Source: Endotrypanum monterogeii
Taxonomy: Eukaryota > Euglenozoa > Kinetoplastea > Trypanosomatida > Trypanosomatidae
Length of the DNA: 64,000 bases
Direction: 5' to 3'
NCBI GenBank assembly: GCA_000333855.2
Contig: CM007320.1
Location: 1,913,147 to 1,977,146, forward strand
Shown: piece after piece, positions 1-9,261 of the stretch
How positions within the stretch are numbered: position 1 is the stretch's first letter
Layout of the letters: every line of letters begins with the position of its first letter
The notes under the pieces: model-generated
What the model was told of the DNA's origin: nothing
Database searches by the model: none
The model's input: only the letters and a program-made list of their open reading frames with translations
Made by a program: the position numbers and the translations under genes

Positions 1-1
1 C

Positions 2-274
2 GCGCTGGACGACTTCAAGGAGTCCGAGGAGGCGCTGGATGCAGCGGGCATCGAGTTCAATCACCTTGTGGACGAGAACAACGAGGAGGTTCTGACGCGG
101 CGCAGCAAGATGGTGGAGTACAAGTCTCACCTGACGAAGCAGGAGGAGGTAAAGATTGCCGCAGAGCGCGAGGAGATCAAGCGAGCCCGTCTGCTGCGCT
201 CTGGCGGCGAGGGTGCTGCGGCTCAGATCACCAGCGGCTCTGTGCACGCTGATTGTGGGCCGAAGACGCAATAG
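2..274 (+). CDS. C-terminal end of a charged, probably coiled-coil protein (5' truncated by window edge)
   Basis: The frame is open from the first bases of the window to a TAG at 272-274, giving the last 90 residues of a protein whose start lies outside. The segment is rich in Glu, Lys and Arg (for example EEVLTRRSKMVEYKSHLTKQ and AAEREEIKRARLL) with hydrophobic residues spaced as in a heptad pattern, then ends in a short Gly/Ala/Ser-rich tail. Codon use is GC-rich at third positions, as in the other genes here, so it is read as the end of a real gene. I do not recognise the family. Axonemal and cytoskeletal coiled-coil proteins look similar, but that is only resemblance of composition. Confidence 0.6.
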   Translation, partial: ALDDFKESEEALDAAGIEFNHLVDENNEEVLTRRSKMVEYKSHLTKQEEVKIAAEREEIKRARLLRSGGEGAAAQITSGSVHADCGPKTQ

Positions 275-2450
275 AAGGCGCTGGTGTGGGTTTTTCTTGC
301 CTCTTTTCTGCCCAAGTTGTGTTGATGCAATGATTTTTTGAAGGGGATATTTCCGTTCCTGTTCTGGTACTTTTTTTTTCTGATGTCGACTAGTTTTTTT
401 CCATCCGTTCGTATTGACGCGTTTATATGGGTGTCTCGTTGTGTCATATATATATTTATATATATCGGTTTTTTTCACGTATACATATATATGTCTATAC
501 ATATTTATGTATTTTTATATTGTCTTCAAGTTGAATGGGTTTTCGTTGGTGATTCTGATTGATTTTATTGTTGTGTTCCTGTATACCCGTGTGTGTCCAC
601 GCTGTAGCTATGTGCTTCGTTTTGTTTTCTAGAGTGGTAGGGCGGGGTGTCTCGTTTTCAGTTTTAGTTTTTTTTCTTTCGCGTATGAGGTGCTTTTCTC
701 GTGTCATTGGGGTTTTCAGAATACAACCCGACGCGAGATGACGGGAATGTTTCTTTTTTCTCTGCCTTTCATTTCTTTCTCACTCCATGCTTCCGCTGCC
801 TGTGTTCGTGTCTTGGGAGGGGGGGAACAGGAAAAAGACCTCTGATGTTAGGTGTGCGCCTGTAGTTTCGTTGGCCGTCGTCTTCATATCATCTCTGCGA
901 AACTTTTTTTTTGTACTCGAGGCTCAAGTTCAGACCTGCTGTGACGTGAGGAGCCCTACCCCCTCTTTCTTCCACTTCCCTTCTTGTTCTCTTTTCTTCT
1001 CGATATGCGTGATTGTCCGGCGTCGGTGGATGGCCCCATGCATTATGAAAATGCTTCTGTGGGTGACGCGTCGGTCTTTGGAAAGGCAGCATAGGTACCT
1101 CAAAGGTGTTACAAACCTCCGTCGGCCTCACCTCATACACTTGAGTATAACCGAATGCTTTATAAACGTTGATCCCTCCTCTCTCCCCCTCCACCCACCA
1201 AAAAAAATCACTTATGCACTTAGTTGTTTCTGTGGTTTTTACTATCCAACGCCATTCGTGAATCAGCGGATACAGAACATAGGGTTTTTGGACTGACATA
1301 AACCTTTCTGAAAGCACCTGTCAGCGCCTTTCTGATGTTGAGGGACAGCTCCTAAGGGGGGATGGGTCGTGGCCGGGGTGGACTGTAGAAGCGGGAGTTG
1401 AGAAAGAAGGATGTACATCAGTCATTTATCTTGTCGTTTTTGTTGTCATGATTTTTTTCCTTCCTCTTTTTTTTTTGTTCTCTATCTTGTACCTGTTTTT
1501 TTTTTTTCAATATGTCATGAAAAGTCGGTGTTTTCGCTCTTTCGCTCTCTTTTCCTCTCCCCCCGTTTCGCAGCACCGCCGAAGTTCACTCGCTTAGCTT
1601 CTACGCGGTCGCGTCTTTTTTTCATGTCGGTTATTATTCGGGAGGTGCAGTGGAGCTGGTGGGTGGGCGTAGGGGGGTTTACTCGTCTGCGTGTTTGTTT
1701 CCAAAACTGTGCTGAAGTCGTATGTGCTCTCTCTCTGCAATCATATGTAGACACATGGAAAAAAAAAATGGACATATGCGCACATACATGCAAGTGTTCT
1801 TCAGAACTTGCAGGCGAAGCATGCGTGTGTTTGCGCGGGAGAATGTGCTAAGTTCACCGATTTTTTCTCGTGTATATCTTTTTTTTTTGTATTTTTTTCT
1901 GTTTACTCGTATCAGTAAATTTCGATGTAGTTAGGCTGAGTAGAGATCAACCAAGTATCCTGACAATATGTCGACTTCGTCGAGGAAAGAAGGGAGATGG
2001 CGATGTCTACGCACTCTCCGCTGGGGGACTTCTTTTGTTTTGGAAGACATCTGAAAGGGAGCGAAAGATAAACGGCTATAGCCACCATTCGTTCCCTGTA
2101 AAGATGTGAGGACGGATAGGCACCCGAGAGCACAGCGGAAACAGCCTAGTGCGCGTCTTTTTTTTTTGTCACGTGGTCATCAGTGCAATGGGGAACGGGT
2201 CTGGTAAACTCTGGCCCGGATGAAACGCATCGAGCTCCCCTCCATCACGTTTCAGATACAGATTCAACCCATCATCCTCGTCTACCTCTTTCCAATGCTC
2301 CCCCTCTTTTCTCATGTATGGCCCTCAACTATCCTTCACGCCTATTGTTTTCTCTCCTCAAAATCTCACCGCACGTTGTGGTTCCTTTCGTTTCATCCCC
2401 ACCACCATCTCGTTTTCCCGTGCCAATATCCTTCTCTTGGTTTTGGCCGC
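275..2450. other. Intergenic region, no gene seen
   Basis: About 2.2 kb of T-rich, pyrimidine-biased DNA holding the 3' UTR of the truncated gene and the 5' flank of the first H2A gene. Short AT runs occur near 448-515 and many T homopolymers throughout. Open frames here, such as those around 787-1317 on both strands, have homopolymer-derived composition and are not believed to be coding. Confidence 0.6.
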
Positions 2451-2492
2451 CTTTATTTTTTTTTTTTTTTTTGGGGCGGTTTCTCCGCACAG
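2451..2492 (+). promoter_or_regulatory. Likely spliced-leader acceptor of H2A copy 1
   Basis: A run of about 17 T at 2456-2472 is followed by the first AG at 2491-2492 (gcacag), 72 bases before the H2A ATG. This is the tract-plus-AG layout used for trans-splicing in trypanosomatids. The exact acceptor is inferred. Confidence 0.6.
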
Positions 2493-2564
2493 CTCCCTCA
2501 GTCGACTCTGCTTGATCGCTTTTATTCTCTTTTCCCTTTTACTACCAACCTACACACCGCAACC

Positions 2565-2963
2565 ATGGCTACCCCTCGCAGCGCCAAGAAGGCCTCCCGC
2601 AAGAGCGGCACCAAGTCCAAGAAGGCCGGTCTGGTCTTCCCCGTTGGCCGCGTTGGCTCGATCATGCGCCGCGGCCAGTACGCTCGCCGTATCGGTGCCG
2701 CTGGTGCCGTGTACATGACTGCTGTGCTGGAGTACCTGACGGCGGAGCTGCTGGAGCTTTCTGTGAAGTTTGCTGCGCAGACGGGAAAGAAGCCGCGCCG
2801 CCTGAACCCGCGCACCGTGATGATGGCCGTGCGCCACGACGACGACATCGGCTCGCTGCTGAAGAACGTGACTGTGTCGCGCGGCGGTGTTGTGCCGAGC
2901 TTCAACAAGGCGCTTGGGGCGAAGAAGAGCAGCAAGAAGAGCAAGGCCACACCGAGGGCTTAA
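2565..2963 (+). CDS. H2A: Histone H2A, copy 1
   Basis: This encodes 132 residues of core histone H2A, which pairs with H2B in the nucleosome. Residues 1-20 are a basic Ala/Ser/Lys tail. The histone fold follows, with the diagnostic AGLVFPVGR entry and [12 protein letters not shown]. The acidic-patch region is present ([10 protein letters not shown], then [13 protein letters not shown]), and the C-terminal tail is Lys/Ser-rich and ends ATPRA. The canonical SQ(E/D) end is absent, as is usual in kinetoplastids. Thr129 sits where T. brucei H2A carries its damage-responsive phospho-threonine (Thr130, from general knowledge). The start is the ATG in accATGg, preceded by a leader that is also found before copy 2. 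The frame is open upstream, but only through the poly-T tract. Coding sequence matches copy 2 except for the stop codon (TAA here). Confidence 0.97.
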   Translation: MATPRSAKKASRKSGTKSKKAGLVFPVGRVGSIMRRGQYARRIGAAGAVYMTAVLEYLTAELLELSVKFAAQTGKKPRRLNPRTVMMAVRHDDDIGSLLKNVTVSRGGVVPSFNKALGAKKSSKKSKATPRA

Positions 2964-3407
2964 ATTCCACTCCTGTCAGTGTGCAGGCACCATCACATGT
3001 AGTCTCCGATTTTCGAGTGTGCGTGTGTGTGTGTGTTGTCCACTGAAGCAGGCGGTGAGGCGTATTACGTTTCCATAGACATTTTTTTTTTGTTTCTCGG
3101 GTCATCTCATTTGACCACTCGATTTTCTGTCTTCTTTGGTTTTTCTTCTCTCTTGGGGGCGTACGAGTCGGGGTAGGCTCGAACTAGAAGTTGTCTCGCT
3201 ACATTGAACCATTACTCAGGCGGCTGCCCGGCAGCAGCTTTGTCTCAAGTATGCCTGCTGCCCTCTCGGCGCGCTTGTGGGTCCGCAATTTACATTCGAT
3301 AGTGGGCCAGCAGGTGGCTGACAGGCGCGGCTGCCACAGTCTTGCTTTCGACTGCCAAGTACCTCTCGCCACTGTCGCCGAGATTCGTACTCGCTTCACA
3401 CTACACT
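2964..3407. other. Spacer between the two H2A genes
   Basis: It carries the 3' UTR of copy 1, which differs completely from that of copy 2, a short GT run at 3019-3035, a T tract near 3083-3091, and the upstream part of the copy 2 leader. No gene is seen. Confidence 0.6.
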
Positions 3408-3472
3408 GTTCACTCTTCACCTCTCTTTTTCTTTGGTACTTTACTAGCCATTGCCGCACTGCCGTACCGCAG
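3408..3472 (+). promoter_or_regulatory. Likely spliced-leader acceptor of H2A copy 2
   Basis: The CT-rich tract at about 3408-3436 is followed by candidate AGs at 3446-3447 (actag) and 3471-3472 (cgcag), about 100 to 125 bases before the ATG. Which is used cannot be told from sequence. Confidence 0.5.
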
Positions 3473-3572
3473 ATCACTGCCTCTTCTCTCCCCTCGTCAT
3501 ACAGTCACACAGCACCTACCCGTATCCTACACCCACAACTTTTTTTTTACTACCAACCTACACACCGCAACC

Positions 3573-3971
3573 ATGGCTACCCCTCGCAGCGCCAAGAAGG
3601 CCTCCCGCAAGAGCGGCACCAAGTCCAAGAAGGCCGGTCTGGTCTTCCCCGTTGGCCGCGTTGGCTCGATCATGCGCCGCGGCCAGTACGCTCGCCGTAT
3701 CGGTGCCGCTGGTGCCGTGTACATGACTGCTGTGCTGGAGTACCTGACGGCGGAGCTGCTGGAGCTTTCTGTGAAGTTTGCTGCGCAGACGGGAAAGAAG
3801 CCGCGCCGCCTGAACCCGCGCACCGTGATGATGGCCGTGCGCCACGACGACGACATCGGCTCGCTGCTGAAGAACGTGACTGTGTCGCGCGGCGGTGTTG
3901 TGCCGAGCTTCAACAAGGCGCTTGGGGCGAAGAAGAGCAGCAAGAAGAGCAAGGCCACACCGAGGGCTTAG
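3573..3971 (+). CDS. H2A: Histone H2A, copy 2
   Basis: This is a second 132-residue histone H2A with the same protein sequence as the upstream gene and, by eye, the same codons, apart from TAG as stop. Identity also covers about 24-30 bases before the ATG (ttttactaccaacc onward) and ends at the stop codon, so the 3' UTRs are unrelated. This pattern fits tandem duplication followed by gene conversion confined to the coding part. Distinct 3' UTRs may separate the regulation of the two copies, since trypanosomatids control expression mainly after transcription. An overlapping antisense frame of about 140-196 residues is a by-product of GC-rich codon bias. Confidence 0.97.
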   Translation: MATPRSAKKASRKSGTKSKKAGLVFPVGRVGSIMRRGQYARRIGAAGAVYMTAVLEYLTAELLELSVKFAAQTGKKPRRLNPRTVMMAVRHDDDIGSLLKNVTVSRGGVVPSFNKALGAKKSSKKSKATPRA

Positions 3972-4765
3972 GCTGAAATTATTCCGGCTGCCTTTCTTGA
4001 GGATAAGAGTGTGCCCGCTAGAGTTTGCATATAAGGTGCGAACAGGTGTGGGTGGTTGCACCTTGTAACGTGTGCTTATTACATATGGGTGTCGCTTGCT
4101 TCCTGTGACACAGATATACACGATGCAAGCATGATCGTCCTCTTCCATAGATACATTTTAGTTTTTCTCGTTTCCTATGTATCGCTCATTTTTCCTTACT
4201 TTTCTTTCTCCACCGACAATGGCTGTCGGGGGAGGAGTCTGAAAAGAAAGTGAGAACCCATGAGTGAAGATAACAAAAAAAGCAAAAGGAGTATATATGT
4301 TCTCTCTCTATTCCCATGGATGTGGGCGGGTGATGGAGATTACCAGGAGGGGGGCTTAGGTTAAGGGAGAGAAAGAGAATCACTGAGGGTGGCGTGTTCA
4401 CCGTTTATCTTTCGACTCGTCTCGTGCGTGCCCGGGTTGAGGTACAAGTAGGTTTTGCGCATGACGGGGGGGTTGCCTGGTGAGGCAGATAATTTTGTCA
4501 GCTCGTGGACAAATTTGTTTCCGTCTTCCCGGTGCTCCCGTACAGAGGGTGTCTTCATGCTCAGATGTGGAAAGCCTCCTAAGTTTCTTGCGTCTCCCGA
4601 TCCTCTCTTCGTTTGTTTATCGCTCATGCTTTCGTTTTATCCCTCTCTCCAACTGGCGTCTTTCTCTTCTGTGGCTGATGCAGGCGCAGAGGCCGCATTT
4701 TTACGCATATTGTGCGGCGCCACAGTGGTTGCTCTCACCTTGTGAGCCGGTAAACTTTGATTGAC
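3972..4765. other. Intergenic region, no gene seen
   Basis: About 0.8 kb between H2A copy 2 and the MutS-like gene. It holds the copy 2 3' UTR and the next 5' flank. Nothing coding or structured stands out. Confidence 0.55.
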
Positions 4766-4797
4766 CACTCTCTTTCTCTGGCTTCAAACTATATTAG
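4766..4797 (+). promoter_or_regulatory. Likely spliced-leader acceptor of the MutS-like gene
   Basis: A CT-rich tract (cactctctttctctggcttc) is followed by attag at 4793-4797, 95 bases before the first in-frame ATG. Confidence 0.45.
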
Positions 4798-4891
4798 GTG
4801 GTCGAGCTCTTTTTCACGAGGCGTAGCTGACAGCAAAAAAAAAATATATGTAAACCTGGGATATATCCTTGGTGTTTCTGCTGATACTCGA

Positions 4892-7800
4892 ATGAAACGC
4901 TTTGTTGAGTGCGGTGCTGATCAGGAGCATATGGACTGTGCCATTCACAATAGTGTGCAGCTAGCCGGCGATGTTACGTTCGATAGCGAGGACGAGTATG
5001 ATGCATCCATCCCGCCATTGGAGGAAGTGACGGCTCTGTGCTGGTGCGCTGCCAGCTTGGGGGTCGCCCGTTTCTTGCGGGCCGAGTGTCGTATCGAGGT
5101 CTTTGAGGTGCCGGTGTGCATGGTGGCGGGTGAGACGGTTCGTCGTGGACGAGGTGGAGTCTCAACTTCAGCGGCGACACCCACGTCGAAGACGGGTGCT
5201 TCGTACTTGGGATCGCATCGTGTGGATTCAAACATCACCGGTAGCAGCGGCGACGTTCGCATTGTTGCTCACGAAGACATACCACCGAGCTTGTTGTGGC
5301 TGGTGCGCTATCTGCAGGTTCATCAGCCGCAAGTGCTTCTTCCGCACACGGGTAGTGAGGCAGTAGGCGACTTGATCGCACTGGTGGCGGAGCAGACACC
5401 CATTGAGGTGATTAGACTAAGCGCTGCAACAGCGTTCTGCGGAGCTGAAGCGCTTCCACGCCTGGCGAGTATGTATCCCGCTCAGACGCTGGAGCTTGCC
5501 GCGCGTTTTCACACGGAGAGAATAGCGATGATGCGTTCCATGGCGGCCTTGCTTCAGTTTGTCGCGGCAGTTCAGTCGAATGTTGCCGATGTTGTGGAGC
5601 GCGAGGCGCTGCACGCGTTGTATCTTGACGATGCTTGTGCTGAGGCTCTCCAAATCACCCGTTCAGAGCGCCACCCTAGCAGTGGACAGGGCCGCGGGCG
5701 CGCGAAAGAGGGTCATTCGCTACGAGGTTTATTGAGTACGGCACAATGCTCTGTAGGGAGAGCAATGCTTCGACAGTGGATCGCCCTGCCTTGCTCCGAC
5801 GCTGCTGAGATCGAAACACGCCAGTCCGTTGTCGCCTTCTTTGTTAACCCTGTGCATCATGATATCGCTGGCCAGCTGCGTGCTGCACTGCACAGGGTTC
5901 GTTCAACAACAAACGTTTTCACGTTGATGCGTTCTGGACGAGCTCTTCACAAGCACTACATCTCTCTCTACCAGACCTTGCAAGGGGTCATAAAGGTTCA
6001 GGAACTGTTGGCTACTGTTGCTCACGCGGTGAGTCGTCTTTATGTCCTGCTACAGAGCATCTCTGTTGAGCCTTTACGGGCCATGGCGGCATCCCTTGTC
6101 ACAGTGGTGGTCGGGGTTACAGGGCGTTGTCGAGGTGGCGGTGCTGGAGGTGGTTCGCATGCAGGGCAGAGTGGTCAGAAAGATTTATTGGTTGGCCCCA
6201 CGGCAGCCGCTCATTATCCCTTTGATTGCGGTATGCTTAATGCCGTGCTCATTCGTGATGGTGCCGATACCGTACTGGACGAGTTGCGCACTCGCTTTAA
6301 CGAATTGCGGTTTTCTCTTCAGGCCAAAGCAGAGGCTGCTTTTGCGGAGCTTCCGTGGACATTGCGGTCAAAGCTCTCTCTGCGCTGTGTGTACACTGTA
6401 CCACACGGATATTTGTTGTGTGTACCTGCTACGGAATTGACAGCGGGGCTATTACTTGAAGATGCGGCTGATGAAGACGAGCAGGGCGGTGATGCTAGTG
6501 GCGACGATGATGATGGGCCTGAGCCGTGGGGCAGCAACAACGCAGAGAGGGCGGCTTCTGCCTCACCTAAAACTGATGCAGCAGCGCATCCTTCAACAGG
6601 AACTAATACCGCGCCTGCATTGCCATCCAGTGAGCGAGTTTTCGCGGTGATGGAGAACTCCTTTGGCTGGAGACTACATCACACAACGCAGAGCGGCGAG
6701 CACTGTTTCAAGTCTGCAGCGATGGAGGACCTGGATAATTGGGTGGGCGACCTCCAGCGGCGAGTCCAGCAGCGCGAGGAAAGGGTTCGCCGAGAGTTAG
6801 ATACTTTCCTTCTGTATAACTCTCTCCACTTGCTGCGGCCGACTCGTGCTCTCGGGGAGTTGGACTGTCTCTTGAGTTTTGCTCGCGTGTCGGCTCAGGA
6901 GAGGTGGTGTCGGCCAGAGATTGTCGCTCCTATGTCTGAATGTGCACCACCAGGTGTGCCAGTGGAGGAGGAGGCTAGAGAAGGGGGCATCCTAGTCATC
7001 GAGGATGGATGGCACCCGCTTCTCTCGCGGCATGTGGGTATGCAGCAGCTCATTCCTTTTTCACTTCACCTCCACACTTCAACAGACCGTGTTTGCTTGG
7101 TGCTTGGGGTCAACGGCAGCGGCAAGTCCGTGCTGATGGGGGCCGTTGCACATATTGTATTTTTGGCTCATTTGGGCTGTCACGTGCCAGCGATGGCGGT
7201 GCGGCTGAGCCTCTTCAACAGCATCTTTGCCCCATCATCATATGTCTTTGCAAATTCCACTGCATCGACACGTTCGCATTGCTTTTCTGCCGATGTATCC
7301 GTAACAGCGCCGGGCAGCTTCTACGCTGAGTGTGTTGCGCTTCATCGTGTGCTACACTTTGTTGCTGGCCAGCAGCGAGCACGCGAGGCATTCCACGGTA
7401 ATACACTTTACCGAAACCACACGGCAGGGCGAGCGCTTGTGCTTCTCGACGAGTTTGGGCGAGGTACCTCCCCCGAGGATAGCTGTGCATTACTGAAGGC
7501 AACTCTACGCTACTTTGCAGACGGAGCTGAGTACGGCACCAAAGGCAGTGGTCACGGAGGCCACAGTGTGCCGGTAGTCCTTTGCGCTACGCATCTGGTC
7601 GAGATGCTGGGCGTAGAGGGTCACCCTGCCGTGCACCGGTATTATAGTCTTGGCGCCGTTCCTGACGATGAGGCAGCAGAGGCCATGGGTCACAGTAGCC
7701 GTAGCAGGCATAGGGAGGACGCAGGCACCGCTACCGCGCGGGATCCTCTCTCGAGGGATTTTTCGGCGCAAGACCACCTGTGCGAGGCTGTTTCTTCACC

Positions 7801-8167
7801 TCTCACCGCAGACACCCCACTTCCCTTCGAGTGGATCAAAATTTACGAGATGGAGAGCCACGCCATCTACGCCGATGATCAGGGTCGTCAGACGGAAATC
7901 AAGGCCCTCGATGCCGGCGGCAGTGGTTCGCCGCATTTGCTTCAGGTAGGAAGCGACAGTGATGTCCGGTTTCCTGTTGATGTGACGCCAACGTACCAGC
8001 CTGTCTGCCTCACGCCTCATACCGGTCCACGTCGACAGCAGGACTGGGTGCAACATAGTAGAACAGTTTTGGGTGCCGGGCCTGTCATTGGACGCCAGTG
8101 TGGCCTCGATGGGGATTTGCTCACTTACTGGGAAGCAACTTTGCGCGTGCTCCATCGCCCGCTATGA
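4892..8167 (+). CDS. MSH5: MutS-family mismatch-repair or meiotic protein, MSH5-like
   Basis: The product is 1091 residues from the first in-frame ATG (MKRFVECG). The C-terminal third carries the MutS ATPase: Walker A GVNGSGKS at about residue 739, a GSFYAE segment in the place of the usual STF motif, Walker B LVLLDEFGRGTS at about residue 848, and a CATH switch region after it. Upstream is a MutS core/lever segment (for example LLSTAQCSVGRAMLRQWIALP). No typical N-terminal mismatch-binding domain with its Phe-x-Glu is seen, which argues for the MSH4/MSH5 branch. In that branch the proteins form a clamp on recombination intermediates rather than reading mismatches. The DEFGRGT context favours MSH5. 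It is longer than the usual 830-900 residues because of an acidic insert (DEDEQGGDASGDDDDG near residue 525) and an extended C-terminus. MSH4 or a divergent MutS remains possible. Confidence 0.75.
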   Translation: MKRFVECGADQEHMDCAIHNSVQLAGDVTFDSEDEYDASIPPLEEVTALCWCAASLGVARFLRAECRIEVFEVPVCMVAGETVRRGRGGVSTSAATPTSKTGASYLGSHRVDSNITGSSGDVRIVAHEDIPPSLLWLVRYLQVHQPQVLLPHTGSEAVGDLIALVAEQTPIEVIRLSAATAFCGAEALPRLASMYPAQTLELAARFHTERIAMMRSMAALLQFVAAVQSNVADVVEREALHALYLDDACAEALQITRSERHPSSGQGRGRAKEGHSLRGLLSTAQCSVGRAMLRQWIALPCSDAAEIETRQSVVAFFVNPVHHDIAGQLRAALHRVRSTTNVFTLMRSGRALHKHYISLYQTLQGVIKVQELLATVAHAVSRLYVLLQSISVEPLRAMAASLVTVVVGVTGRCRGGGAGGGSHAGQSGQKDLLVGPTAAAHYPFDCGMLNAVLIRDGADTVLDELRTRFNELRFSLQAKAEAAFAELPWTLRSKLSLRCVYTVPHGYLLCVPATELTAGLLLEDAADEDEQGGDASGDDDDGPEPWGSNNAERAASASPKTDAAAHPSTGTNTAPALPSSERVFAVMENSFGWRLHHTTQSGEHCFKSAAMEDLDNWVGDLQRRVQQREERVRRELDTFLLYNSLHLLRPTRALGELDCLLSFARVSAQERWCRPEIVAPMSECAPPGVPVEEEAREGGILVIEDGWHPLLSRHVGMQQLIPFSLHLHTSTDRVCLVLGVNGSGKSVLMGAVAHIVFLAHLGCHVPAMAVRLSLFNSIFAPSSYVFANSTASTRSHCFSADVSVTAPGSFYAECVALHRVLHFVAGQQRAREAFHGNTLYRNHTAGRALVLLDEFGRGTSPEDSCALLKATLRYFADGAEYGTKGSGHGGHSVPVVLCATHLVEMLGVEGHPAVHRYYSLGAVPDDEAAEAMGHSSRSRHREDAGTATARDPLSRDFSAQDHLCEAVSSPLTADTPLPFEWIKIYEMESHAIYADDQGRQTEIKALDAGGSGSPHLLQVGSDSDVRFPVDVTPTYQPVCLTPHTGPRRQQDWVQHSRTVLGAGPVIGRQCGLDGDLLTYWEATLRVLHRPL

Positions 8168-9130
8168 CGTTTCCTGTGTATCGATTACTTCTCTCCCCGA
8201 AAAGGGATGAGAGAAGGCGTATCTGTGTGCAGTATGCGTGGCGGGCACTTTTTTATTTATCTCTTTTCATGCTCACCAGCAGGTCATGAGCGAGTCGTCT
8301 TTTTTTTTTTGTCTTTCTGCGAATGGATAATTGGCTGCTTCAACTTTCCGCTAAAAAAAATGCATAGATCTGTTTTCTTTTTCTCCCTCGTCTGTGTGAG
8401 TTGGGGTGTGTGCATGTGTGTGTCACAAAGCCCTTTAGCACATCATCTTAACTCCTTGTCTTGGTACGTTTTCTGCTATCTCACCTTTGAATATCTTCAG
8501 AAGGGTTTTCCATATTTCCCCAAGCGGCGTTTCGATGCGTGTGTCTATCTGTGTGTGTGTGTCTGCTGACCTAACTCACCGTCTCATTTCCTGTGCACAG
8601 TGCAACATCGAGAGAAGAGTCGTGTCTCAGCGCAAGTCACTGTTGTACGCACACGTCTGCTCAGTCTCTTTTTTTTCGCCCCTTGTCGTTGGCCATGCTT
8701 CCAGACATCGAGTGCCTTCTCATAATTCTCTTCTTGAGACCCTCTCTCTCTCTCTCTCTCTTCTGCACCGGATACGTCCGCAACCTATCCGCTTCTTTGT
8801 TCTATTTTCCCCATACTAATTTGATACGCCTGTTACTTTTTGATGCCCCGCGACTGGTGCTGTTTCACGCAATGCATACACATGTAGGGTACTGAGAACT
8901 GGATCTAGGAATCCATTCCCATTATTCACTCTCCACCTCTTTTCCCAAATTCGGCGGACCCAGCAGGGCGTCTCCTCCAAGTGCGTTCATGTGCCACAAA
9001 GGACTTCCACCACTAATGCGGCACACCTGTGAAGTGTCGTAACGCTTATTTACAATACAGGCACACTCCTTGATTACCCCAAAAGGGGGGAGGAGTGGTG
9101 GGGACCCGACAGCACGAAAATATCGCAACG
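8168..9130. other. Intergenic region, no gene seen
   Basis: About 1 kb of pyrimidine-rich DNA with a CT run at 8742-8762 and short GT runs. It contains the 3' UTR of the MutS-like gene. No gene is seen. Confidence 0.55.
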
Positions 9131-9168
9131 TTCTTCATTTCTTTTTCCCCCTTTTGGTGTTGTGGCAG
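9131..9168 (+). promoter_or_regulatory. Likely spliced-leader acceptor of the MORN gene
   Basis: A strong polypyrimidine tract at 9131-9155 is followed by the first AG in ggcag at 9167-9168, 94 bases before the ATG. Confidence 0.6.
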
Positions 9169-9261
9169 AGAGGAGCTTTCCTTCCTCCTCTCACCATTCA
9201 TCGCGCCTAGCTTGACGCTCATTTAGCGATTCCTCTCCACTCAAAACTTGTGCAAGTTTCT

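Noticed and set aside
787..1317. Overlapping frames of 169 (+) and 142 (-) residues in the first spacer
   Set aside because: The composition follows T-rich and CT-rich DNA, there is no recognisable domain, and the minus-strand frame would oppose the transcription direction of all other genes.
2220..2564. N-terminal extensions of both H2A frames upstream of the ATG
   Set aside because: The extensions run through polypyrimidine tracts and the likely splice acceptor, differ completely between the two copies, and are not part of H2A.
2522..2950. Antisense frames over the histone genes
   Set aside because: They mirror strong codon bias of the sense strand, and identical frames appear in both copies only because the coding sequences are identical.
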